Source: Desulfobacterales bacterium (GTDB lineage Bacteria > Desulfobacterota > Desulfobacteria > Desulfobacterales > RPRI01). From it: a DNA stretch of 5,554 nt. The DNA is taken from positions 1 through 5,554 of the forward strand of contig JAGVOC010000466.1 of the NCBI GenBank assembly GCA_020052975.1, in the 5' to 3' direction. The notes under the pieces are model-generated. The model searched no databases and was not told the DNA's origin. It saw only the letters and a program-made list of their open reading frames with translations. Position numbers and translations under genes: made by a program. Position 1 is the stretch's first letter. Each line of letters starts with the position of its first letter. Shown piece by piece: positions 1 through 5,468 of the stretch.

Positions 1-1
1 C

Positions 2-145
2 AGGTTGAATTCGTTGGGAATCACCGCAGGGAGCGTAATCAGGCTCCTGCAGAAAACCCCTTCATTTGTTATCCAGATCGATGAGACAACCATCGCCCTT
101 GACCCTGAAATCGCAAAAGCGATATTCGTAAAAAAAATGGGATAA
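2..145 (+). CDS. FeoA-domain protein, C-terminal part (5' truncated by window)
   Basis: An open frame enters from the left edge and ends at TAA 143-145, giving 47 visible residues. The visible part reads RLNSLGITAGSVIRLL, then a stretch ending in the pattern I-A-L-D-P-E-I-A-K-A-I-F-V. This matches the FeoA fold, a small SH3-like beta barrel: a 'LG(I/M)xxGxxI' turn, then a strand pair ending 'iaLxxexAxxIxV'. FeoA is a cytoplasmic accessory of the FeoB ferrous iron transporter; the same domain also ends DtxR/MntR-type metal regulators, and with the N-terminus missing the two cannot be separated. The protein stops soon after the domain, as both types do. It converges with the nickel operon, 106 bp from the end of the ATPase gene. 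Domain call is good, exact product unknown. Confidence 0.7.
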   Translation, partial: RLNSLGITAGSVIRLLQKTPSFVIQIDETTIALDPEIAKAIFVKKMG

Positions 146-251
146 TCGATTCAACTTCCTGTATTCTCCATTCCCTCATTTCCTTTTTCGTAAAGTCGAC
201 CGCTATGGACACGGAAGCGAGTAGGATTGCAGGGCTGTGGGATGCCAGCCA
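146..251. other. Convergent intergenic region, no clear terminator
   Basis: These 106 bp lie between the stop of the FeoA-domain gene and the stop of nikO. The only hairpin seen is a 5-bp GGCTG/CAGCC stem with an 8-nt loop at about 232-249. It has no T-tract on either side, so it does not look like an intrinsic terminator in either direction. No ORF with a ribosome binding site was found. Confidence 0.5.
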
Positions 252-914
252 TCAGTCCAACAGCTTCAATGAACCGTCATTCAGGGTATAGACCTTATCC
301 ACAGTATGCGTCAGCAATTCGCGATTGTGCGTAATTATGATATAGGTGTCAGTATAATGAGTCAGATAGTCTAAAAATCTCATGGTAGTCTTTTCATCGA
401 GTCCGGTAGCGGGTTCGTCAAAGAGATAGCACTCAGGATGCATAGCCATCACCGTTGCGAGGGCAACGCGCCTTTTTTCCCCCCCTGAAAGTCTATAGGT
501 AATCCTCCTCTCATATCCACTCAGTCCCAACTTTTCACATGTTTCCTTTACGATCACATGCGCTTCATCATGAGATTTACCAAGGTTAAGCGGGCCAAAG
601 GCGATATCTTCCTCGACCGTGGGACAGAAGAGCTGATCATCAGAATTCTGGAAGAGGAGACCGATTCTCTGTCTCACCTCGGAGAAGTCGCCTTCCGACT
701 TCCTGATCTTACCGAATATCTCGATGCTGCCTGCTGAAGGCTTCAGCAGACCCATGATGAGGTGGAACAGTGTGGTCTTTCCCGCACCGTTCGGGCCGAT
801 AAGTCCTATCCGTTCCCTTTTCTGCAAGGAAAAATTAAGACCCTGAAATACTTTCTTGCCATTTTGATAAGAAAAATCAAGATTTTGTATTCTTATAAGA
901 CAATCAGTTGCCAC
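252..914 (-). CDS. nikO: NikO/CbiO-type ECF transporter ATP-binding protein
   Basis: Energy-coupling ATPase of a group-I ECF metal transporter. It works as a cytoplasmic dimer that hydrolyses ATP and drives NikM through NikQ. All ABC motifs are visible in 220 residues: Walker A GPNGAGKTT (40-48), Q-loop Gln89 in LLFQNSDDQLF, signature LSGGEKRR (142-149), Walker B CYLFDEP (162-168), D-loop GLDE (171-174) and switch His196 (ITHN). The segment EEDIAFGPLNLG after the Q-loop is typical of CbiO/EcfA proteins. At 220 residues it is shorter than most CbiO proteins (roughly 250-280), because it ends soon after the H-loop. The start is GTG at 914 and overlaps the end of nikQ by 11 nt, so translation is probably coupled; no strong Shine-Dalgarno is seen. 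Nickel rather than cobalt is inferred from the operon. Automated annotation might call it CbiO. Confidence 0.93.
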   Translation of the reverse strand: MATDCLIRIQNLDFSYQNGKKVFQGLNFSLQKRERIGLIGPNGAGKTTLFHLIMGLLKPSAGSIEIFGKIRKSEGDFSEVRQRIGLLFQNSDDQLFCPTVEEDIAFGPLNLGKSHDEAHVIVKETCEKLGLSGYERRITYRLSGGEKRRVALATVMAMHPECYLFDEPATGLDEKTTMRFLDYLTHYTDTYIIITHNRELLTHTVDKVYTLNDGSLKLLD

Positions 915-1659
915 TGAACGAGAGTATCCCTATAATAAGTGTAGTAAAGATCATGAGACCGCCAAATACGTAGTCCCGCGTATGCATATGAAAATGCGTG
1001 ATGATCGGAAATCTCCCTGTAAAGCCCCTGCAAAGCATCGCATTATAGATTCTCTGGGAATGATCAAAGCTTCTCACAATAAGCATGCCTACGAGATAAG
1101 CATATGTCCTATACGTATGCATGTTTGATTTTGGTCTGAAAGCCCTTATACTGATAGCCCGTTTCAATGTCGTATACTCTTCATGCAGGACACTGATATA
1201 CCTGTAGAAAAAAAAGAAGAGATGGACAAGCTTATTCGGTACTTGCAAATGGACAAGCGCGTGGGCAAGAGAGAATATCTCGGATGTCCCGAGAATTGCT
1301 ATCGTGGCGAGTATAATAGCATTGGCTTTGAGCGTGATAGATAATGCGAAAAAAACACCTTCGCGACTGGCGCTCAGTGGACCAATATGATAAATTGCAT
1401 CGCCTGGATAACTAAACGGCAGAAATACCCAGAGGAGCAGGATAAATATATTCACTGCAGCCAGTCTCTCGATCAGTTTTTTTATATCAATGCGGGCGAC
1501 GGCAATCATAAGAGCAGACATCAACAGGGCTATTACCGGATACTGCAGATCCTTCATGATTGCAACAACAATGATATACGGCATGAGGGAGACGAATTTT
1601 ACTCTCGGATCAAGCCTGTGGAAAAGTGACGAGCCTTCTGCAAATTCTTCAAGGTGCAT
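904..1659 (-). CDS. nikQ: NikQ/CbiQ-type ECF transporter T component (membrane)
   Basis: Transmembrane coupling protein that links the substrate binder NikM to the ATPase NikO. The 251 residues start with the family hallmark FHRLDPRVKF (13-22). Hydrophobic helices follow at about 23-57, 68-82, 103-124, 143-157 and 229-247. The two cytoplasmic coupling motifs that dock into the ATPases, usually Ala-Arg-Gly, are degenerate: ISIRAF (169-174) and MLCRGFTG (208-215). A small His cluster, HFHMH, lies at 222-226. The ATG at 1659 follows the nikL stop by 15 nt, and both genes are in the same frame. No Shine-Dalgarno is visible before it, so it probably depends on coupling to nikL. The 3' end overlaps nikO. 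Family call is firm; the metal (Ni versus Co) is inferred from neighbours. Confidence 0.92.
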   Translation of the reverse strand: MHLEEFAEGSSLFHRLDPRVKFVSLMPYIIVVAIMKDLQYPVIALLMSALMIAVARIDIKKLIERLAAVNIFILLLWVFLPFSYPGDAIYHIGPLSASREGVFFALSITLKANAIILATIAILGTSEIFSLAHALVHLQVPNKLVHLFFFFYRYISVLHEEYTTLKRAISIRAFRPKSNMHTYRTYAYLVGMLIVRSFDHSQRIYNAMLCRGFTGRFPIITHFHMHTRDYVFGGLMIFTTLIIGILSFSGN

Positions 1660-1674
1660 GTATTGTTTAGCGTA

Positions 1675-2391
1675 TTACGATGACTTGTTCTGCCGTCTGA
1701 CCGCCCTTCCCTTCAGATATCCTATAATACCCATGATACCTATTATATACCCAATCCCTCCTATAATTTCTGTCAGGCCGGGCTTTTCGCTCTGCTCCTG
1801 AAGTTTCACCAGTATTCTCATGACCGGCTGCAGTTTGCTGTCGACGACCTTCCCGACTACTTCCTCCAGGTCCTGATCCGGACCCGGCAGATTCGTCGCG
1901 TTTTGAATTCCTGCGGCCTGTTCTTTCTTCATCAACTTCGGCTCAGGGGCTGTACTCTTTTGCTGCCCGGCCTGCTTCTCTGTTCTTTTCTTTAACAGCG
2001 GCATTGCACCCATGACTTCTTCTTCACTGAGGACGTATTCATTCTGATGCCCGATTCCTGCACGCAGGATCAGTTTCATGGCAGTTGCTTGCGGGATGTC
2101 AAACGAGTACTGTCCGTTATCGTCGGTGCGTCCTTCGAGCAGCTTCTGTCCGGTCTTGTTGTCGATGACTTCAATGACCGAGTTTTTGCACTTCGTGCCA
2201 TCGGCAAAATAGCCTTCCGCATGTACTTTACCGCTCTGCGCATACGCAAAGATATTCACCTTATGGGCATATGCAGGCGATATAACCGTGCAGACTGCAA
2301 ACAGGACGATGCACAAAACGGGAAATATCCACCTGCATATCACTCTTGTAGAATCAAGAAATATAGGGGAAATTGTATAAAAATTGCTCAT
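1675..2391 (-). CDS. nikL: NikL-like accessory component of nickel ECF transporter
   Basis: 238-residue protein with the layout known for NikL: hydrophobic signal segment (about 21-42), extracytoplasmic beta domain, charged linker, and one C-terminal membrane helix. Signal cleavage after AYA (42) would leave HKVNIFAYAQSGKV as mature N-terminus. Residues 44-118 resemble a transthyretin/carboxypeptidase-regulatory beta sandwich (YFADGTKCKNSVIEV, TDDNGQYSFDIP). The linker at about 130-175 is rich in Lys, Glu and Gln. The C-terminal helix is about 206-226 (IIGGIGYIIGIMGIIGYLKG), followed by a basic tail. I chose ATG 2391 because GGAGGT lies 6 nt upstream and the ATG overlaps the nikM stop as ATGA; the frame extends further upstream but only as an out-of-frame shadow of nikM. 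In nickel systems NikL, with or without NikK, stands in place of the small NikN/CbiN subunit. Its molecular role is not settled. Confidence 0.82.
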   Translation of the reverse strand: MSNFYTISPIFLDSTRVICRWIFPVLCIVLFAVCTVISPAYAHKVNIFAYAQSGKVHAEGYFADGTKCKNSVIEVIDNKTGQKLLEGRTDDNGQYSFDIPQATAMKLILRAGIGHQNEYVLSEEEVMGAMPLLKKRTEKQAGQQKSTAPEPKLMKKEQAAGIQNATNLPGPDQDLEEVVGKVVDSKLQPVMRILVKLQEQSEKPGLTEIIGGIGYIIGIMGIIGYLKGRAVRRQNKSS

Positions 2392-2993
2392 GTGCTCACC
2401 TCCAGAATCTCCGGTTTTACTTTCTTCAGGAAGACGAGACAGAACGCGGTTACCACCCCCTCTATGACCACTATGGGGATATGAGAGACAGCGATTACCT
2501 TTGCCACATTCGTAAAGCTCTCGCCGGTTGATATGAGGGCGAACGCGATAAAAAGCGTACCGAAAGCTATGCCGGTCGCTCCTGCCAAAAAACCTGCAAC
2601 CGCAACAACAGAAACATTCGCCTTCCGTGAAAACGGCGAGAAAAAATAGTAGGCGACAATAGCAGGAACTGCCATTACCACGGTATTTACCCCGAGCGTG
2701 GTAAATCCTCCGAACTGGAAGAGGAGCGCCTGCAGGGAGAGGGCAACAAATATGGAGGGAAATGCCATCCATCCCAGGATAATCCCGAGAAGGCCATTTA
2801 AAACAAGGTGTGCGGACGACGGTCCCACCGGAACATGGATGAGGGAAGCTACAAAAAACGCCGAGGAGAGAACCGCCACCTGCGGAATCTTGTCATAACT
2901 CATTTTTCTGAGTCCGACCGCCACTCCGGCCACGCCCAGAACGGCCCCCGCAATAAGTATGGGTGCCGATAAAACTCCTTCGGATATATGCAT
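2388..2993 (-). CDS. nikM: NikM/CbiM substrate-binding membrane component
   Basis: Substrate-specific (S) component of the ECF transporter, 201 residues, with about six or seven hydrophobic segments. It begins MHISEGVLS, the family N-terminus in which the free amine of Met1, the peptide nitrogen and the side chain of His2, and a later His bind Ni2+/Co2+ in a square plane. The later His is probably His62 in PVGPSSAHLVLNG (56-67). Conserved FGGFTTLGVNT (94-104) and VSHIPIVVIEGVVTAF (169-184) match the family. 'SAHLVLNGLLG' resembles NikM proteins more than cobalt CbiM, which together with NikK and NikL neighbours favours nickel. The start needs no extension: any leader would destroy the metal site. 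Its ATG lies 1 nt after the nikK stop with only a weak AGGG upstream, suggesting coupling; its stop overlaps nikL. Databases may label it CbiM. Confidence 0.93.
   Translation of the reverse strand: MHISEGVLSAPILIAGAVLGVAGVAVGLRKMSYDKIPQVAVLSSAFFVASLIHVPVGPSSAHLVLNGLLGIILGWMAFPSIFVALSLQALLFQFGGFTTLGVNTVVMAVPAIVAYYFFSPFSRKANVSVVAVAGFLAGATGIAFGTLFIAFALISTGESFTNVAKVIAVSHIPIVVIEGVVTAFCLVFLKKVKPEILEVST
2398..2403 (-). promoter_or_regulatory. Strong Shine-Dalgarno of nikL
   Basis: GGAGGT on the minus strand, inside the last codons of nikM and 6 nt before ATG 2391. It decides the start of nikL against the longer in-frame extension, and implies efficient translation coupled to nikM termination through the ATGA overlap. 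Confidence 0.85.
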
Positions 2994-2994
2994 G

Positions 2995-3768
2995 TTACTT
3001 CATATCCCTTGTCCTCACCCAGAGGACTGCGCCGATTTCTACAGGATACTCTTTCCCTTCACGAGCTATTTTGTAATCTGCGGTGTTCAACGCGGCAAAC
3101 CCCCACCAGCCTGCTTTCGGCATGGCGTAGGTAAAAATTCCGTTCTGGTCTGCCTTCACGACCTGAGTGACATACGGCTCGGCAGGAGGTTTAATCTTGC
3201 CACCTTCGTTGTAATACTCGACTTCTACTTCTGCATTCGGGACAGGCTTTCCCTCAACCTTCACGATTCCCTGAAAGACGTTGCCCGCCCATAACCCGTA
3301 CGGCCGAGTCAGGGGAACGATCTCTGTTTTCAGCCCTATTTCTTCATCCCAACCTTCTTCAAGACCAAAGGCGTTCACTATCACCTTCGTATAATGAATG
3401 ATAAACGACTCTTCCGCCGGCTCCCAGTAGGGTGCGGGTTCAACAAAAAACGCATAATCTCCGGGGCTCTTCATCTGATATGTGGTTTCCCAGGTGGAGA
3501 ATTTCTTTACTTCCTTTTTCTTCAGGGTCTTCAGGAGGTCCTGTTTTTTTCCATTCACCAGGAGCCCGAAGGCTTTCGGCATTTCCATCTCCATATAGTC
3601 CCCCTCAAAGGGATGGATGAATTTGATGTCCAGCGTAATCGCCTTCTTGTCCTCTTTTCCCACTATGTCGTCTGAAGGGATAATCATGCCGAAATGCGCC
3701 CAGCAAAACGAGAAGGAAGCCATCAGCATAATAACGGCAAAGATAATTGTCCTAAGACCTTTTTTCAT
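2995..3768 (-). CDS. nikK: NikK-like DUF4198 periplasmic protein
   Basis: 257-residue secreted protein of the DUF4198 type. It has a classical signal peptide (MKKGLR, hydrophobic 7-22, WA cleavage at 24), leaving HFGMIIPS as mature N-terminus. The first domain carries [15 protein letters not shown] (50-64), [15 protein letters not shown] (114-128) and conserved His52 and His125. The second, at about 160-257, looks like a carboxypeptidase-regulatory/CNA-B beta domain ([34 protein letters not shown]) and ends with the family motif [15 protein letters not shown]4198 proteins occur in nickel ECF operons under the name NikK and are thought to help metal handling outside the inner membrane; the mechanism is not established. 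AGGAG lies 9 nt before ATG 3768. It follows the porin by 35 bp and precedes nikM by 1 nt, so it belongs to the same transcript. Confidence 0.85.
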   Translation of the reverse strand: MKKGLRTIIFAVIMLMASFSFCWAHFGMIIPSDDIVGKEDKKAITLDIKFIHPFEGDYMEMEMPKAFGLLVNGKKQDLLKTLKKKEVKKFSTWETTYQMKSPGDYAFFVEPAPYWEPAEESFIIHYTKVIVNAFGLEEGWDEEIGLKTEIVPLTRPYGLWAGNVFQGIVKVEGKPVPNAEVEVEYYNEGGKIKPPAEPYVTQVVKADQNGIFTYAMPKAGWWGFAALNTADYKIAREGKEYPVEIGAVLWVRTRDMK

Positions 3769-3803
3769 AATTTTTATCTCCTTATACTTTTCTTATACTG
3801 CCT

Positions 3804-4928
3804 TTAGAAATACGCATTCGCCCTTACTCCGTAGATGAATCCATCACGGTCAGCATCTGTTTTCATATCGTCATCGATATACTGAAGATCAAGCGTAAGA
3901 TCGCTGAATTGAGAGACTTTCACTCTCACATAGGCTTCCGCTGCAACCGTGTGGTCGATATCCGAGCTGCATGCTCCGTCGAGATATGCATAGCCGAACC
4001 CGATTTCATCGTCTTCTCTGCCCCAGAGCCTGCCGTTGATGTTCAGTCCGCCAGAGTAGACTTTGTCATGATCAATCACCGCTTCATCATCCTGCCAGCT
4101 GGCCTTTAAAAACACTCCTACGGCCTCGCTCAACTTCTGGTCAGCCGATATTCCAATCCCTTGCAGACTTCCTTGCCCCCCTTCGTCCGGACACTGAAAA
4201 CGGTCGTTTGTCGTGTATCCGTATACCCTGTAGTTGCCTTCTCCCAGAGCGGTAACGAGTTTGTATCCTGCCTGGACTGCGTAATAATTATAGTTGGTGA
4301 ATTCATCATCACCTGAATCGAATTTCGAGTTCATTGCAAGCGCACGTATCGTAAAATTTGAAACATCCAGCTCGATTACTCCTCCGAGGTCATAGGAAGG
4401 CAAGTTCACATTCTTATGGTTCACAAAGGCTTCATTCATAAACTGGCTGCACTCGCAGTTGGCAAAGGTATTGTCATCGATATATGCTGTCGCGTCGATG
4501 ATTCCGCCTGTCATGCCGAGTGACATGTTGTCTGCGAGCTTGAACGTGTGCTTGTACCAGGCTTCGAGAAGATAGTCCCTGTTTCTTCCATTGATGTCTT
4601 TCAGGTCGTCCTCGAGGTCATCGGCATAGGTCGCCAGAGAGAAAAGACCCAAGCCGTTCAGTCCGTTCCCCGCTGCAAAACTGAGTGTTATCTGGAACTC
4701 ATCATTTTCCGTCGGATGAAAATTTACTCCGAGGTCCAGAACTGCAGCACCTCTGTCTGCAGAGTCATTGTTGCTTATGTCCGTGTCTGCATACTGGTAT
4801 ACACCGGTCAGCATCCCTTCAACCGACAACTTTTCATTGACGTCATATGCCAGAGAATACAAAGGCATTGCAAGAAAAACAAAAAAAACAATCATACATC
4901 TGACTGAAAAGATACGAAAATTACTCAT
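3804..4928 (-). CDS. Outer-membrane porin, OprB-like, linked to nickel uptake
   Basis: 374-residue beta-barrel protein. The signal peptide (hydrophobic 11-26) is probably cleaved after SLA (27), leaving YDVNEKLSVEG. Alternating polar/hydrophobic strands fill the protein, which ends GVRANAYF; the terminal Phe is the usual signal for outer-membrane assembly. Segments LLEAWYKHTF (120-129) and QFMNEAFVN (162-170) recall the carbohydrate-porin OprB family. The mature chain is strongly acidic and has four Cys (158, 160, 246, 320), two in a CEC motif; few porins carry that many. Being first gene of the nickel transporter operon, it probably lets nickel or a nickel chelate cross the outer membrane; that substrate is inference only. 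AGGAGG sits 10 nt before ATG 4928. Family call fairly good; substrate unknown. Confidence 0.75.
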   Translation of the reverse strand: MSNFRIFSVRCMIVFFVFLAMPLYSLAYDVNEKLSVEGMLTGVYQYADTDISNNDSADRGAAVLDLGVNFHPTENDEFQITLSFAAGNGLNGLGLFSLATYADDLEDDLKDINGRNRDYLLEAWYKHTFKLADNMSLGMTGGIIDATAYIDDNTFANCECSQFMNEAFVNHKNVNLPSYDLGGVIELDVSNFTIRALAMNSKFDSGDDEFTNYNYYAVQAGYKLVTALGEGNYRVYGYTTNDRFQCPDEGGQGSLQGIGISADQKLSEAVGVFLKASWQDDEAVIDHDKVYSGGLNINGRLWGREDDEIGFGYAYLDGACSSDIDHTVAAEAYVRVKVSQFSDLTLDLQYIDDDMKTDADRDGFIYGVRANAYF

Positions 4929-4938
4929 CGGTATTTAT

Positions 4939-4944
4939 CCTCCT
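4939..4944 (-). promoter_or_regulatory. Shine-Dalgarno of the porin gene
   Basis: AGGAGG on the minus strand, 10 nt upstream of ATG 4928. It is a perfect anti-16S match with slightly long spacing, and supports the chosen porin start. Confidence 0.8.
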
Positions 4945-5016
4945 GTATTTGGAATGTTTATGATTCAGCACACCGTTTCTTTCATGGAAAGCAGTTCACG
5001 TCTTATGCGCAAGTCA

Positions 5017-5045
5017 CCCCTTTCCCGGGGCAACAAAAAAGCCCC
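5017..5045 (-). promoter_or_regulatory. Competing small hairpins in the leader
   Basis: Directly at the end of the terminator hairpin, GGGGC (5045-5041) can pair with GCCCC (5031-5027), enclosing the T-tract. The same CCCC (5030-5027) can instead pair with GGGG (5020-5017) around GGGAAA. The first pairing uses the 3' base of the terminator stem and would act as an anti-terminator; the second would release it. The mutual exclusion is read from the sequence, the regulatory role is inference. Confidence 0.4.
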
Positions 5046-5090
5046 GAAAGCTTTTTGACCTGCTGGTCATTGTTCAAAGCCTTCGTGGCT
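5035..5090 (-). terminator. Intrinsic terminator / attenuator in the operon leader
   Basis: On the minus strand AGCC (5090-5087) and CGAAGGCTTT (5085-5076) pair with AAAGCTTTCG (5054-5045) and GGCT (5043-5040). This makes a 14-pair stem with one mismatch (A5086/G5044) and one G-T pair. An apical stem TGACC/GGTCA (5069-5065 with 5060-5056) has an AGCA loop. Six T follow (5040-5035). The T-tract exists only in the minus direction, so it would stop transcripts heading for the porin. It begins about 10 nt after the start predicted from the upstream promoter. No minus-strand gene precedes it in the window, so attenuation of the nickel operon is the simplest reading. Alternatives are a terminator for a short RNA, or a promoter closer to the porin. 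Confidence 0.7.
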
Positions 5091-5105
5091 CAGATAACTG
5101 TTTTC

Positions 5106-5134
5106 AGATTAGCACAGGGGAAATTCGAAGTCAA
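5106..5134 (-). promoter_or_regulatory. Predicted sigma-70 promoter of the nickel operon
   Basis: On the minus strand TTGACT (5134-5129) is followed after exactly 17 nt by TAATCT (5111-5106). The -10 box is preceded by TGC, giving an extended -10 (TGCTAATCT). The -35 box matches the consensus at 5 of 6 positions and the -10 at 3 of 6. The predicted start is near 5099, giving a leader of about 170 nt before the porin ATG. No better promoter was seen between the leader terminator and the porin. Confidence 0.6.
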
Positions 5135-5136
5135 TA

Positions 5137-5167
5137 GTTTTTTCAGGAGTATGTTTTTTAGGAGTAT
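5137..5167 (-). promoter_or_regulatory. Tandem direct repeat abutting the -35 box
   Basis: Two head-to-tail copies on the minus strand, ATACTCCTAAAAAAC (5167-5153) then ATACTCCTGAAAAAAC (5152-5137), touch each other. The second ends 2 nt before TTGACT. The spacing of 15 bp and position fit an activator site or an A-rich UP-like element for the operon promoter. The repeat is seen directly; its role is inferred. Confidence 0.55.
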
Positions 5168-5199
5168 TCTGTTGAATGTCGTTCGTGGAGGAGTGTTTT

Positions 5200-5291
5200 G
5201 TCATTCTCCGGCTTGACCGGGGGATCTCTAACCTATTGAAAAGACTGGATTCCCTCTATGAGTTGTAGACCGATCGGGTCGGGGAATAACG
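5200..5291. repeat. Degenerate palindromic dispersed-type repeat
   Basis: The left end GTCATTCTCCGGCTTGACCG (from 5200) and the reverse complement of the right end, GTTATTCCCCGACCCGATCG (5290-5271), match at about 14 of 20 positions, so the element is an imperfect inverted repeat of about 90 bp. It contains small hairpins (CTCCGG/CCGGGG at the left; GACC/GGTC at the right) and a GGATTCC palindrome at 5248-5254. This 'GTCATTC...CTTGACCGG...GGATTCC' style is common among dispersed intergenic repeats in many bacteria. One copy only is in the window, so repetition in the genome is unproven. Confidence 0.5.
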
Positions 5292-5456
5292 AGATATTTC
5301 AGAATTACTTTACTGTATGAACGATGTCTGCTCTTTCAGAATACAGATTCAGGTTAGTGCAGGCCCCTCTGGGAGATATGCCGGTATAAAAAGGCACAGG
5401 TAAAGAATATGAAGTTTATGAGAACAATCGTCGCACCAGTAGGAATATTCAGGAGT

Positions 5457-5462
5457 AAGGAG
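5457..5462 (+). promoter_or_regulatory. Shine-Dalgarno of the right-edge gene
   Basis: AAGGAG followed by 6 nt and ATG 5469. It is much better than anything before the two in-frame upstream ATGs (5409 and 5418), so it favours 5469 as the start. Confidence 0.6.
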
Positions 5463-5468
5463 AGAGAG

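Larger units (their letters stand above)
4929..5468. other. 540-bp divergent regulatory region without a gene
   Basis: It separates the minus-strand nickel operon from the plus-strand gene at the right edge. From the porin outward it holds the leader with terminator, the promoter with direct repeats, the palindromic repeat, and then about 180 bp (5292-5468) with little structure. There, TTTCAGAAT occurs twice (5297-5305 and 5334-5342), and TATAAA at 5385-5390 could be a -10 box for the plus-strand gene, but no convincing -35 was seen. No ORF in it has a ribosome binding site. Confidence 0.6.

Noticed and set aside
232..249. Terminator at the end of nikO
   Set aside because: Only a 5-bp stem with an 8-nt loop and no T-tract in either direction.
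1387..1801. Plus-strand frames opposite nikQ and nikL
   Set aside because: They lie wholly opposite firmly identified genes, lack Shine-Dalgarno sites and show no domain pattern.
2392..2772. Upstream in-frame extension of nikL (to 365 residues)
   Set aside because: It is a shadow of nikM in another frame, rich in Cys and Arg; the strong Shine-Dalgarno before ATG 2391 and the signal segment mark the true start.
4548..5058. Plus-strand frames opposite the porin start and leader
   Set aside because: Their composition follows the antisense of the porin, no ribosome binding site is seen, and one runs across the terminator hairpin.
5040..5090. Bidirectional terminator serving a plus-strand gene
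   Set aside because: The T-tract exists only on the minus strand, and no plus-strand gene ends near it.
4960..5100. Possible cobalamin riboswitch upstream of a CbiMQO-like operon
   Set aside because: The leader has GGGAAAGGGGTG and GAACTGC fragments that faintly recall the cobalamin core, but the B12-box order and the required GCCACTG-type helix are absent. The terminator also lies upstream of them, where an aptamer should be followed by one.
4929..5170. NikR operator
   Set aside because: No GTATGA...TCATAC or GTGTTAC...GTAACAC type palindrome was found around the promoter.
5176..5268. 30-codon plus-strand ORF starting at ATG 5176
   Set aside because: It lies largely in the palindromic repeat, has no Shine-Dalgarno, and its product (CFVILRLDRGIS) is the sort of peptide produced by translating such repeats.
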